Shown: one piece after another, positions 17,334 through 25,474 of the stretch
Layout: the number at the start of each line of letters is the position of its first letter
Numbering within the stretch: position 1 is the stretch's first letter
DNA from: an uncultured Acidaminococcus sp.
GTDB lineage: Bacteria; Bacillota; Negativicutes; Acidaminococcales; Acidaminococcaceae
Reading direction: 5' to 3'
Assembly (NCBI GenBank): GCA_900538365.1
Contig: UPXT01000015.1
Location: 1 to 42,686, forward strand
DNA length: 42,686 bases
The notes under the pieces: model-generated
The model's input: the letters and a program-made list of their open reading frames with translations, nothing else
Databases searched by the model: none
What the model was told of the DNA's origin: nothing
Translations under genes and position numbers: made by a program

Positions 17334-19154
17334 TTACCCTTTCTTCTTCGGGGTCGATTTATCTTTCGAAGACCCGCTGCCGGGCTTTTTGACACCCGGT
17401 GTCGTAAAGGCATATTCTAAGATGGACTGAACAATTGGAGCGGCTGAAACCGACCCGTAACTGCCCTGCTCCACGACGCAGACGACAACAAGGCTGGGGT
17501 TCTTGGCCGGGGCATAGGCAATGAACCATCCATGATCCCTGCCATGGGGGTTTTCTGCCGTCCCGGTCTTACCGGCCACATCAACAGGAAGGGATTTTAG
17601 GGCCGATGCCGTCCCCCCTTCTTCCGTTACTGCCCGAAGACCGTCCTGGATAAGGTCCAAGGTTTCCTGGGAAACTGGCAGGCTTCCTTCTTCCTGCGGT
17701 TCAAAGCGTTCGGCCACACTGCCGTCGTCATTGATGATTTTGCTCACAAGATGGGGTTTGTAGCGCTTTCCATCGGTCGCCACAGCCGCAAGCATTTCTG
17801 CAACCTGCATGGGTGTCGCCAAGGTAAAGCCCTGACCAATGGCTGTATTGAACGTATCGCCCAAGTACCATTCGTCTTCAAAAACCTTTTTCTTGTAAGC
17901 CGGGGTTGCGATAAGGCCCGAAGCCTCCCCATAAAGGTCAATCCCGGTTTTCTTCCCAAAGCCGAACTTTTCGGCATATTGGTCGAGCAGATCGATACCG
18001 AGGCGATTGCCCATTTCATAGAAATAGACGTTATCCGAAGCGGAAAGGGCCCGTTTGAAATTGATCCACCCTAAGGCTTCACCGCCGGCATTGCGCATAT
18101 CGACAAGCCAGTGCCGGCCGGAGTCAAAGATGAGTTCATCAGGCGTGACTTTCTTTTCTTCAAGAGCCGCCGAACCCGTAACAATCTTAAAAGTCGATCC
18201 CGGCGGATATTCACCAGCAATGGCTTTATCCGTCATGGGATGGAACGGATCCGTATTGATATAGTTCCAGTTCTTTTCACTGATACCGTTTACAAACCAA
18301 TTGGGATCAAAACCAGGTCGGGAAACAAGAGCCTTGATTTCCCCGTTATTGGGATCAAGGACCACGACGGCGGCACCGCGAGCCCCAATGGCCTTGAGCT
18401 GCCGGTCCACGGCAGCTTCCGTGATTCGCTGGAGCTTGGCATCGATGGTAAGGACCAGTCCCTGACCGGGCTTTGGTTCTACTTTGTCCATGACCTGGAT
18501 GACGCGTCCATTGACGTCGACTTCCTCGCGATAACTGCCGTCCGTACCGCGCAGGTACTTATCATAATAGCTTTCCAGACCAAATTTACCAATGATGTCA
18601 CCTGCTTTGAGGTTTTCATAAACTCCCTGTTCGATTTCATATTCACTGACTTCACCCACATATCCCAAGGCATGGACAGCCAGTTCCTTATTAGGATAGG
18701 TCCGGACAGGCTGGACCTCGATCATGACATCAGGCAGGTAGCGCAGGTTTTCTTCCACCTTGGCTACCACATCGGGCGGTGCGTTGCGCACGATACGGAT
18801 GGGTTCTGCCGATCCGCCATGGAGATTGATGGTCTCCTTGATTTTGTCTACAGGAATGTGGACAAGATCCGATAGACGCTCGATGGTTTCGTCTCGGTAG
18901 CCCGTGTTGCGGCGTGCCAAGGAAACCATGAAGCCTGGCTGATTATTCGCCAGTTCTTCCCCATTACAGTCATAGATTATGCCCCGCGGCGCAAGGATCC
19001 GCGTGTAGCGGGTCCGGTTGCCCTCGGCTTGCCGGCTGTAGTAACTGCCCTTGATAATCTGCAGATAGAACATGCGGCCAATCAGGAAAAAGACGATGAG
19101 GGCAGAAGCGACGAGCATGAATTCCAAGCGATACGCATATTTTTTATTCAGCAC
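17334..19154 (-). CDS. mrdA: Penicillin-binding protein 2 (elongation-specific transpeptidase)
   Basis: This class B penicillin-binding protein cross-links peptidoglycan during side-wall growth together with RodA. An N-terminal membrane anchor (LEFMLVASALIVFFLIGRMFYL) is followed by the pedestal domain and the transpeptidase domain. Its SxxK motif (GSTFK, serine about residue 320), SDN motif (about 373-375) and KTG motif (AGKTGTAEN) are all present. The start is best placed at GTG 19154, with AGGAAGGA seven bases upstream; an upstream GTG at 19172 lacks a site. Length is 606 residues. A lysine-rich tail (KDKSTPKKKG) ends the protein. Confidence 0.95.
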   Translation of the reverse strand: MLNKKYAYRLEFMLVASALIVFFLIGRMFYLQIIKGSYYSRQAEGNRTRYTRILAPRGIIYDCNGEELANNQPGFMVSLARRNTGYRDETIERLSDLVHIPVDKIKETINLHGGSAEPIRIVRNAPPDVVAKVEENLRYLPDVMIEVQPVRTYPNKELAVHALGYVGEVSEYEIEQGVYENLKAGDIIGKFGLESYYDKYLRGTDGSYREEVDVNGRVIQVMDKVEPKPGQGLVLTIDAKLQRITEAAVDRQLKAIGARGAAVVVLDPNNGEIKALVSRPGFDPNWFVNGISEKNWNYINTDPFHPMTDKAIAGEYPPGSTFKIVTGSAALEEKKVTPDELIFDSGRHWLVDMRNAGGEALGWINFKRALSASDNVYFYEMGNRLGIDLLDQYAEKFGFGKKTGIDLYGEASGLIATPAYKKKVFEDEWYLGDTFNTAIGQGFTLATPMQVAEMLAAVATDGKRYKPHLVSKIINDDGSVAERFEPQEEGSLPVSQETLDLIQDGLRAVTEEGGTASALKSLPVDVAGKTGTAENPHGRDHGWFIAYAPAKNPSLVVVCVVEQGSYGSVSAAPIVQSILEYAFTTPGVKKPGSGSSKDKSTPKKKG

Positions 19155-19175
19155 GATGGTATCCTTCCTCACTCG

Positions 19176-19682
19176 TTACAGATGATAATAATAGGAATGG
19201 CGGCGCAGGAGGCGCTCCTTGACCTTTTGGTAGATGATCCAAACAATAGGGGCCATGACAAGGTTCCAGCCAATGGAACGCAGTGTCCAAAGCGCAAAAG
19301 AAACAAAAGGCATCCAGCGATGGAGCATGATGCAGAGAAACAGTCCCCGCACCACACCAAGAAGGAGCGTCACAAGCGCGGTTAGGACCATATAAGTGGG
19401 CATCCGGTCAGCAAAAACGTTCATGCGGTTGCTGCCAATAAAAGCGCCCACCAAAGCGCGCGTCACTAAATGATAGCCAAAATAGCCAAAAGAGACCACA
19501 TCGAGGAAAAGCCCCATACCAATTCCATACAGGGCCCCTTTGCGGCCTCCTTGATCAAGGGCATAGAGGATAAGCAGAAGCAGAAGAAAATCAGGAGAAT
19601 CATAGGTGGTAAAAAGGAGGAACCAATGTGTTTTCAAGGAAAAGAGAAGAAGATTGAGAAAGATCCACAAGAAGGTGTTCAT
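19176..19682 (-). CDS. mreD: Rod shape-determining protein MreD
   Basis: MreD is a small inner-membrane component of the elongasome that works with MreC. The 168-residue protein is almost wholly hydrophobic with about five predicted transmembrane segments. Its sequence is poorly conserved, as is usual for MreD. The ATG overlaps the mreC stop as ATGA. Identification rests on the hydrophobic pattern, length and position between mreC and the PBP2 gene. Confidence 0.9.
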   Translation of the reverse strand: MNTFLWIFLNLLLFSLKTHWFLLFTTYDSPDFLLLLLILYALDQGGRKGALYGIGMGLFLDVVSFGYFGYHLVTRALVGAFIGSNRMNVFADRMPTYMVLTALVTLLLGVVRGLFLCIMLHRWMPFVSFALWTLRSIGWNLVMAPIVWIIYQKVKERLLRRHSYYYHL

Positions 19683-20566
19683 CGGCCGGCTCCTCCTTTA
19701 ATAGTCTTATTGGGATCTTTTCCCTCTTCGCGGAGAAAGTCGGCAAAACCGGCATAGTTTGTTATGACAAGGGCTTCCTCCAGATGGGTATAGTCCACAG
19801 AGGGAATGATCGAGGCCGTTTTGGTCAGGCCGCCCGGATCCATCTGAACATCTTCGACGGTTCCAATGACAAGTCCCTCTGGATGATAGCCAGTGTAGCC
19901 GCTCGAAACAATCGTGTCACCAGGGAGCACATCCGCGTTCCGGGCAAGGTTACGCATTTCAAGGGATAGATCGGGGCCGGCAACACCGTTTACAATCCCG
20001 GCTGCCCGGGAATCACCGCGCAGATTGAGCCCACCCAAGCTGCTCCGGGAACTCGTAATCAAAAGGACCTTGGACATATGGGGATAGACCGAATCGATGA
20101 TGCCAATGATCCCAGAAGCATTGACGACGGGCATATTAAGGCGCAGCCCCTCATCACTGCCTTTATCAATGAGAATCACATCCTTGAAATCTCCAATATC
20201 CCGGCTGATGACCTTAGCCGGCATGAGTTCGTATTTAGGATGGAGCTCCTTAAACTTCAGAAGTTTGCTGAGCCGTTCATTCTCAGCCTTCATGGCAATA
20301 AGCTCCACATTGTTCTGACGCAGGTCGTCGTTCTCCGTCTTAAGTGCCGCATTTTCCTTCTGCAGCGTCTCCTTCGACGTAAAGAAATCCGATACGCTGC
20401 GGGCGCCGGAAACGGCCCCACCGACTATGAAATTAATGGGTCTTACAAGGGTGGCAATGGCCGAATTGACCATCGTAAAACGTGAGAGGGCATCAAGGAT
20501 AATTCCGCCCACGAGAAGGCCAATAACCATAAAAATGGCCAGCCTGATTTTTCTTTCCTGCATCAT
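19679..20566 (-). CDS. mreC: Rod shape-determining protein MreC
   Basis: MreC is a bitopic periplasmic scaffold that activates PBP2 in the elongasome. The 295-residue protein has an N-terminal transmembrane segment (LAIFMVIGLLVGGIILDAL), a coiled-coil stretch about residues 67-105 (ETLQKENAALKTENDDL...) and then a beta-rich domain with the typical VISRDIGDFKDVILIDKGSDEGL. AAGGAAGAG precedes the ATG. It starts 14 bases after mreB. Confidence 0.95.
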   Translation of the reverse strand: MMQERKIRLAIFMVIGLLVGGIILDALSRFTMVNSAIATLVRPINFIVGGAVSGARSVSDFFTSKETLQKENAALKTENDDLRQNNVELIAMKAENERLSKLLKFKELHPKYELMPAKVISRDIGDFKDVILIDKGSDEGLRLNMPVVNASGIIGIIDSVYPHMSKVLLITSSRSSLGGLNLRGDSRAAGIVNGVAGPDLSLEMRNLARNADVLPGDTIVSSGYTGYHPEGLVIGTVEDVQMDPGGLTKTASIIPSVDYTHLEEALVITNYAGFADFLREEGKDPNKTIKGGAGR

Positions 20567-20580
20567 GCTTCTACTCTTCC

Positions 20581-21615
20581 TTATTTATGACTCTTGGCAG
20601 GATGGTTCTTCCGCCGGAATGAATTAAAGTTGCGTGCAGCCCTGCCTGTACCGAGGACAACACAAAGAGGGGCATCGGAGGCAATCCGTACGGGCATGCC
20701 CGTATCGCGTGCCATAACCCGATCGATATTGCGCAAAAGAGCTCCGCCGCCCGTCAGGACAATGCCCCGGTCCATGATATCGCTGGCAAGTTCCGGCGGG
20801 GTCATTTCAAGAGTGGTCTTCACCACATCGATGATCTCCCGAAGGGGCTCGTAAAGGGCCGGCAGAAGTTGATTCTGATTTATTGAAAGCGGTTTGGGAA
20901 GGCCTGTAAGCAGGTCTCTTCCCCGGATTTCCATGGTCTGGGGCTGGGTACTTTCCGCAAGGGAACCAATTTCCATTTTCATCCGCTCAGCCATAACGGG
21001 ACTGATCATGAGATTGTACTGTCTCCTGATATACTGGACCAAGGATTCATCAAGGGCATCGCCGCCCAACCGAAGCGTCCGGGAAAGAACAATCTTTCCC
21101 ATGGAAATGACCGCCACTTCCGTCGTACCGCCGCCTAAGTCCACCACCATGTTTCCCGCCGCTTCCCGGACAGGCATATCAGCTCCCAAGGCAGCCGCAA
21201 GGGGTTCTTCAATAAGATACGTATCCCGCGCGCCGGCTTGGGTTGCAGCATCGATGACAGCCCTGCGCTCCACGGCTGTGACACCGCAGGGAACACTTAC
21301 GACAAGCGTGGGCTGGACAAACTTACGACCGCGAAGTGCTTTTTTGAGAAAGATGCGCAGCATCGCGGCAGCTACATCAAAATCAGCAATGACCCCATCC
21401 CGCAGAGGACGGAGGGTTTCAAGAAAGTCCGGTGTCCGGCCTTCCATCTGTTTGGCTTCGCTGCCAACAGCCAGGATCCTGCCCGTTTTTTTATGGCGCG
21501 CCACCAATGATGGTTCCCGGACAATGATGCCCTTTTCTTTTGTATAAATCAAGGTATTGGCTGTTCCCAGGTCCACGCCCATGGTGGAAGATAGGGAGCC
21601 GAACAAATCAAACAC
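20581..21615 (-). CDS. mreB: Actin-like cell shape protein MreB
   Basis: MreB forms the membrane-associated filaments that direct lateral wall synthesis. The 344-residue sequence shows the actin-fold phosphate 1 motif (GVDLGTANTLIY, near residue 14), phosphate 2 (VVDLGGGTTEVAV) and the adenosine motif (GIVLTGGGALLRN). The start is GTG at 21615, with GAGGG seven bases upstream. An MreB in the window supports a rod or ovoid shape, although Acidaminococcus cells are described as cocci; the complete mreBCD-PBP2-rodA set suggests elongation machinery is kept. Confidence 0.96.
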   Translation of the reverse strand: MFDLFGSLSSTMGVDLGTANTLIYTKEKGIIVREPSLVARHKKTGRILAVGSEAKQMEGRTPDFLETLRPLRDGVIADFDVAAAMLRIFLKKALRGRKFVQPTLVVSVPCGVTAVERRAVIDAATQAGARDTYLIEEPLAAALGADMPVREAAGNMVVDLGGGTTEVAVISMGKIVLSRTLRLGGDALDESLVQYIRRQYNLMISPVMAERMKMEIGSLAESTQPQTMEIRGRDLLTGLPKPLSINQNQLLPALYEPLREIIDVVKTTLEMTPPELASDIMDRGIVLTGGGALLRNIDRVMARDTGMPVRIASDAPLCVVLGTGRAARNFNSFRRKNHPAKSHK

Positions 21616-21632
21616 GCATGATCCCTCTTTCT

Positions 21633-22322
21633 TTATAACTTATCCGCATCTTTAAAACTATAGTAGATCCCATCACCAATAATGATATGGTCCGCCAGCG
21701 GAATATCCATCAAGCTCCCTACTTGAGCCAGGCGCTCTGTCAGACGGATATCCGGATGGCTGGGCGTTGGGTCCCCGGAAGGATGATTATGGACCAGGAT
21801 CAAGGCGGATGCATGATGATGAAGGGCAGTCTCGAAGATTTCCCGTGGATGCACCGTTGCCTGACTGGCACTGCCGACAAAGACCTCTTCGATTCCCAGG
21901 ACTTTTCCCTTGGCAGAAAGCAGAAGGGTCAGGACATGTTCCTTTACTTCGTAGCGAAGACGCTCCATAACAATGCGGGCTGCATCGCTGGGACATCTGA
22001 TCCGGGCCCCTTGGCGACTTGTTTTTTCCGCAAGGCGCCGGCCCAATTCAAGGGCAGCGACGATGACCGAAGCCCGAGCCGGGCCAAGGCCCTTCACATG
22101 GGTGAGTTCCTCAATCCTTGTTACGCGGGCCAATTGATCGAGATCCATCTCCCGGCTGGTCAACAGTGAAGCGATTTCAAGGGCCGATGCACCGCGCGTT
22201 CCCGACCCAATGAGAATGGTCAATAGTTCCGTTACGCTAAGGGCCTTGGCCCCTTTTTCCTTAAGCCGTTCCCGAGGCCGTTCTTCGCGAACGATTTCGT
22301 GCATGGAGCAGTGTTGTGTCAT
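21633..22322 (-). CDS. radC: RadC family JAB domain protein
   Basis: RadC-family proteins have an N-terminal helix-hairpin-helix part (LTHVKGLGPARASVI) and a C-terminal JAB/MPN+ metal site (LVHNHPSGDPTPSHPD). Despite the historic name, a role in DNA repair is not established. The length of 229 residues is normal. The start is uncertain: the ATG at 22322 lies inside maf, giving a 62-bp overlap, and has only a weak upstream site. The ATG at 22304 has none. Confidence 0.92.
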   Translation of the reverse strand: MTQHCSMHEIVREERPRERLKEKGAKALSVTELLTILIGSGTRGASALEIASLLTSREMDLDQLARVTRIEELTHVKGLGPARASVIVAALELGRRLAEKTSRQGARIRCPSDAARIVMERLRYEVKEHVLTLLLSAKGKVLGIEEVFVGSASQATVHPREIFETALHHHASALILVHNHPSGDPTPSHPDIRLTERLAQVGSLMDIPLADHIIIGDGIYYSFKDADKL

Positions 22323-22884
22323 CTAGTTTCACATCCAGTTCGTCGAGTGCTGTAAAAAGAGTGGAAAGAGGAAGACCAACAACATTGCTGTAGGAGCCTT
22401 CAATGTGAGGAATGAAAAGGGCGGCCGCCCCTTGGATTCCATAGGCCCCAGCCTTATCCATTGGTTCTCCCGTTTCAATATAGCGATGAATGAGCCCGTC
22501 CGTAAGGGGGCAAAACGTAACTTGCGTTGTCGTCACGGAAAGATGTTCCTTACCGTCCAGACTCATATAAAGGCCCGTATGGACCATATGGGTCCTGCCA
22601 GAAAGACGCTGCAGCATGCGCACAGCATCCTCCCTGTCCTTCGGTTTTCCAAGGATGCCACGCTCATCAACAACAACCGTGTCAGCCGCAATGACAAGGG
22701 CATCGGGGGCTGCCGCAGCCGCAACTTTCCGTCCTTTACGGGCGGCATTTTCACGAACCAGGGCCTCTGGGGAAAGAGCTTCCGTCACTTCCTCCACCTG
22801 GCTGTCCATGACAAGGGGGTCCATGCCAACCTGCATAAGAAGTTCCTTGCGCCGAGGGGACTTTGATGCCAAAATAACCTGCAT
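22261..22884 (-). CDS. maf: Maf-like nucleotide pyrophosphatase
   Basis: Maf proteins hydrolyse non-canonical or pyrimidine nucleoside triphosphates and are linked to septum inhibition. The N-terminal signature SKSPRRKELL (residues 7-16) and the motif VIAADTVV are present. Length is 207 residues including a basic tail (RNRSRRTASGTA) encoded within the overlap with radC. AAGGAGG lies 5 bases before the ATG. Position directly before radC-mreB is the common Firmicutes order. Confidence 0.93.
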   Translation of the reverse strand: MQVILASKSPRRKELLMQVGMDPLVMDSQVEEVTEALSPEALVRENAARKGRKVAAAAAPDALVIAADTVVVDERGILGKPKDREDAVRMLQRLSGRTHMVHTGLYMSLDGKEHLSVTTTQVTFCPLTDGLIHRYIETGEPMDKAGAYGIQGAAALFIPHIEGSYSNVVGLPLSTLFTALDELDVKLDDTTLLHARNRSRRTASGTA

Positions 22885-22894
22885 GACAGCCTCC

Positions 22895-23164
22895 TTATAG
22901 ATGCTGAAAAATCACAAGGGCCAAGATCATGCCGATGATGGCTACAAGATTGGGAGAAAAAGTAAAGCCAAAGGTAATCTTGGCAATATAAAGATCCACA
23001 TCGACAGGAGGAATATTAAGGACCTGATACTTATGAATCAAAAAGGCCGTACCAGCCCCAAAAAATTGAGATGCTTCAAGGAAGTTCCCTAAAAGACCGC
23101 CGATGATGGCACCGGCCGCAAGAAACAGAAAGAACCAGAACCGATCCTTGGAACCAAAAGTCAT
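22895..23164 (-). CDS. Small membrane protein, DUF4321 type
   Basis: The 89-residue protein has two hydrophobic segments, FWFFLFLAAGAIIGGLLGNFL and a C-terminal segment FTFSPNLVAIIGMILALVIF, a layout like the DUF4321 family found next to maf in clostridia and Negativicutes. Function is unknown. The reading frame extends 45 codons further upstream, but that part overlaps the RseC-like gene in another frame. The ATG at 23164 has a good site (GGGTGGAG) and starts 1 base before the end of that gene. Confidence 0.75.
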   Translation of the reverse strand: MTFGSKDRFWFFLFLAAGAIIGGLLGNFLEASQFFGAGTAFLIHKYQVLNIPPVDVDLYIAKITFGFTFSPNLVAIIGMILALVIFQHL

Positions 23165-23165
23165 A

Positions 23166-23591
23166 TCAGCTCTCCACCCTTTCTTCCGGAAGCATGCCTT
23201 CCGTATAGTATCCTGTAATGGCCCATTGCTTACCGCGTCGGCTTGTGACATCCCGTTTGAAGGTCCGGGCGTACTGAAAGCCCAAAAGCCCCCAGACAAC
23301 AGCGCCGATGAATATGGTCACGCCAAGGTCAAACGGCAGATAGCGGGATACGGCACGGCCAAAAACAGCTCCGGCAAGAAGGGTCAGTAAGGGAATCCCG
23401 CGAACGATCCATTTGCCTTGCCGCTCATCAAGGGTCTGTTCTTCCACTTCCACATAGGTCCCGTTTTTCGCTTCACATGTATTCCAGCAGTCAAGGATGC
23501 GCGGCTTTTCACCCTTTTTGAGTCCCCGTTCAATACGGACCTTGGCTCGCTGTCCACTGACTGCTGTCACAATTCCAATATAACGCTCCAT
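23166..23591 (-). CDS. SoxR-reducing system / RseC family membrane protein
   Basis: The 141-residue protein starts MERYIGIVTAV and has an N-terminal soluble part with two cysteines (DCWNTCEAKNG), then two transmembrane segments (about IPLLTLLAGAVFG and LGVTIFIGAVVWGLLGF). This matches RseC/MucC-like proteins, some of which take part in electron transfer with Rnf complexes; a role here is inferred only. The ATG at 23591 has AAGGAGG upstream. An in-frame ATG nine codons earlier lacks a site. Confidence 0.7.
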   Translation of the reverse strand: MERYIGIVTAVSGQRAKVRIERGLKKGEKPRILDCWNTCEAKNGTYVEVEEQTLDERQGKWIVRGIPLLTLLAGAVFGRAVSRYLPFDLGVTIFIGAVVWGLLGFQYARTFKRDVTSRRGKQWAITGYYTEGMLPEERVES

Positions 23592-23601
23592 CAAGGCCTC
23601 C

Positions 23602-24102
23602 TTATGCTCCGAAATCAAGGAACTGACTGGGGTAACGACGAGCTAGCTCGGCAATCATGCGGTCTGAACACTTAAAGAGCAGGCCGCAAAGCTTCTTTCC
23701 CTTCCGATAGACCAGGATGCGCTGGGGATTGGGATCAAGGGAAGAGTACCGATGGGTATAGCTGCCAATCTTCGTTTTCCTAAAGAAACTTTTCTTATAA
23801 TGGTTGCTGAAGCTTTCCATGTCTTTAAGGGAAATGGAAAGACGCCGTTCAATCCCTAAACCGTACATGATGATGATGAAATGACTGGGCGTCAAGGTAT
23901 AAGTATAGGAAAAGGCGGTCCGCCACAGATAAAGCAGAAGGAACAAAACATTAAAGCCCCATCCCATGAGGCTGAAGCGATATAATGCAAAAGTACGGTA
24001 CCCTTCATAGACCCAGAAAAGAGCAATGACAAAAAAGGTGACATACTGCAGAGTCCGGCGGGTTTCACCGATACCGGAGAATTCTTTCATTTCCTCGATC
24101 AA
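23602..24102 (-). CDS. Unknown membrane protein, first gene of the cell-shape operon
   Basis: I do not recognise this protein. It has two hydrophobic segments near its N-terminus (LQYVTFFVIALFWVYEGY and GWGFNVLFLLLYLW), then a soluble beta-rich tail with the pattern YTLTPSHFIIIMYGLGIERRLSISLKDM, like bacterial PH-type membrane proteins, and a basic stretch. The frame is open back to 24165, but a TATAAT at 24171-24176 would place the transcript start inside that extension. The TTG at 24102 has AAAGGAG eight bases upstream, so I choose it (166 residues); an ATG lies four codons further on. It is the promoter-proximal gene ahead of the RseC-like, maf and mre genes. Confidence 0.65.
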   Translation of the reverse strand: MIEEMKEFSGIGETRRTLQYVTFFVIALFWVYEGYRTFALYRFSLMGWGFNVLFLLLYLWRTAFSYTYTLTPSHFIIIMYGLGIERRLSISLKDMESFSNHYKKSFFRKTKIGSYTHRYSSLDPNPQRILVYRKGKKLCGLLFKCSDRMIAELARRYPSQFLDFGA

Positions 24103-24170
24103 TGGGGGTTCTCCTTTATAAAAATTACTTATAGGAAGCAATGGGTTCCCTTCCACGATAAACATTCTAT

Positions 24171-24179
24171 ATTATATCA
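24171..24179 (-). promoter_or_regulatory. Extended -10 promoter of the 14-gene cell-shape operon
   Basis: The minus strand reads TGATATAAT (24171-24179), an extended -10 box with perfect TATAAT. No good -35 box is seen 16-18 bp upstream, which is common for extended -10 promoters. Transcription would begin near 24164. The site lies between the gcdB terminator and the first gene. Confidence 0.55.
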
Positions 24180-24233
24180 AAAAATCCCTCGTTTTCATAC
24201 CTTTTCCCATAGGAAAGGATGCCCCTTGGGCAT

Positions 24234-24274
24234 AAAAAAAAGGCTGCTGCAGAAATCTGCAGCAAGCCTTTTTT
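24234..24274 (-). terminator. Terminator after gcdB
   Basis: A long hairpin (AGGCTGCTGCAG arm against CTGCAGCAAGCCT with one bulged base) is flanked by A and T runs, so the minus strand ends in at least six T residues. It lies about 30 bases past the gcdB stop codon and could work in both directions. Confidence 0.9.
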
Positions 24275-24306
24275 GAATGACAGAGAAATGTGCGTCATGC
24301 ACAAAG

Positions 24307-25437
24307 TTATTTGGCCGCGCCAATCATGGCCAGCATGGTACCAGCTGCAACAGCCGTACCAATAACACCGGCTACGTTCGGGCCCATGGCATGCATGAGC
24401 AGGAAGTTGGACGGATTGGCTTTCTGACCGACAACCTGAGAGACACGGGCTGCCATGGGGACAGCGGAAACACCGGCACTGCCAATCAGCGGATTGGTCT
24501 TGCCATGGTCCAGGATGCACATTAATTTGCCGAAGATGACACCAGTAGCGGTACCACCGGCAAAAGCGACGAGGCCCAAGAAAATGATCAGGATTGTTTG
24601 CGTCGTCAGGAAGCTTTCGGCCTTCATCGTAAGGCCAGTCCCCGTTGCCAGCATGATGGTCACGATGTTCATGAGGGCATTTTGAGCCGTGTCGGACAGA
24701 CGGCCCAAGCAGCCTGCCTCGGTGAAGAGGTTACCCAGCATGAGCATCCCAATCAGGGAGCATACGGAAGGAAGCAGTAAGGAGATAAAAATGGTGCAGA
24801 CAATAGGGAATACCACTTTTTCAAAGTGGGAAACCGTACGGAGCTGAGCCATTTTGATTTTGCGGTCTTCCTTGCTCGTAAACAGCTTCATGATAGGCGG
24901 CTGAATGAGCGGTACAAGGGACATATAAGAATACGCAGCTACAGCAATGGCACCCAGCAGATGCGGAGCCATCTTGGAAGCAAGGTAAATGGAAGTCGGG
25001 CCATCAGCACCGCCAATGATGCCGATTGCAGCAGCTTCCCTTACGTTAAAGCCAAGAAGCATGGCGCCAAGAAGAGCTACGAATACGCCGGCCTGGGCAG
25101 CAGCACCAAGAAGCAGGGTCTTCGGGTTAGCAAGCAGCGGACCAAAGTCCGTCATGGCCCCAACACCCATAAAAATGAGCGGTGGGAAGACTTCATACTT
25201 GATACCAGCCAGGATCAGCTGCATAACGCCAGGATCGGTTTCAAACCCGGTTCTGGGGATATTCGCCAAAAGACACCCGAAAGCAATCGGGGTAAGCAGC
25301 AACGGTTCAAAGCCCTTGACAATGGCCAGGTAAAGCAGGATGCACCCAACCAGGATCATAATGGCATTGCCCGCTGTAAAAGCCATGAAACCGCTGTCCG
25401 TCAGGACAGATTTCAGAGCTACCAGAAAAGCATCCAT
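24307..25437 (-). CDS. gcdB: Glutaconyl-CoA decarboxylase beta subunit (Na+ pump) GcdB
   Basis: GcdB decarboxylates carboxybiotin and exports Na+, conserving energy. The 376-residue protein is strongly hydrophobic with about nine membrane segments. The OadB-family motifs are visible: GVGAMTDFGPLLANP, the reentrant GIIGGADGPTSIYLA with its essential aspartate, and NLFTEAG in the C-terminal half. AAAGGAGG lies 11 bases before the ATG. It is the last gene of the mmdA-gcdD-gcdC-gcdB operon. Confidence 0.95.
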   Translation of the reverse strand: MDAFLVALKSVLTDSGFMAFTAGNAIMILVGCILLYLAIVKGFEPLLLTPIAFGCLLANIPRTGFETDPGVMQLILAGIKYEVFPPLIFMGVGAMTDFGPLLANPKTLLLGAAAQAGVFVALLGAMLLGFNVREAAAIGIIGGADGPTSIYLASKMAPHLLGAIAVAAYSYMSLVPLIQPPIMKLFTSKEDRKIKMAQLRTVSHFEKVVFPIVCTIFISLLLPSVCSLIGMLMLGNLFTEAGCLGRLSDTAQNALMNIVTIMLATGTGLTMKAESFLTTQTILIIFLGLVAFAGGTATGVIFGKLMCILDHGKTNPLIGSAGVSAVPMAARVSQVVGQKANPSNFLLMHAMGPNVAGVIGTAVAAGTMLAMIGAAK

Positions 25438-25474
25438 AATCTAAACGTCCTCCTTTGATATAGGTGGCGTGAGA

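Noticed and set aside
23165..23299. N-terminal extension of the DUF4321 protein
   Set aside because: It overlaps the RseC-like gene in another frame, and a good ribosome binding site precedes the ATG at 23164.
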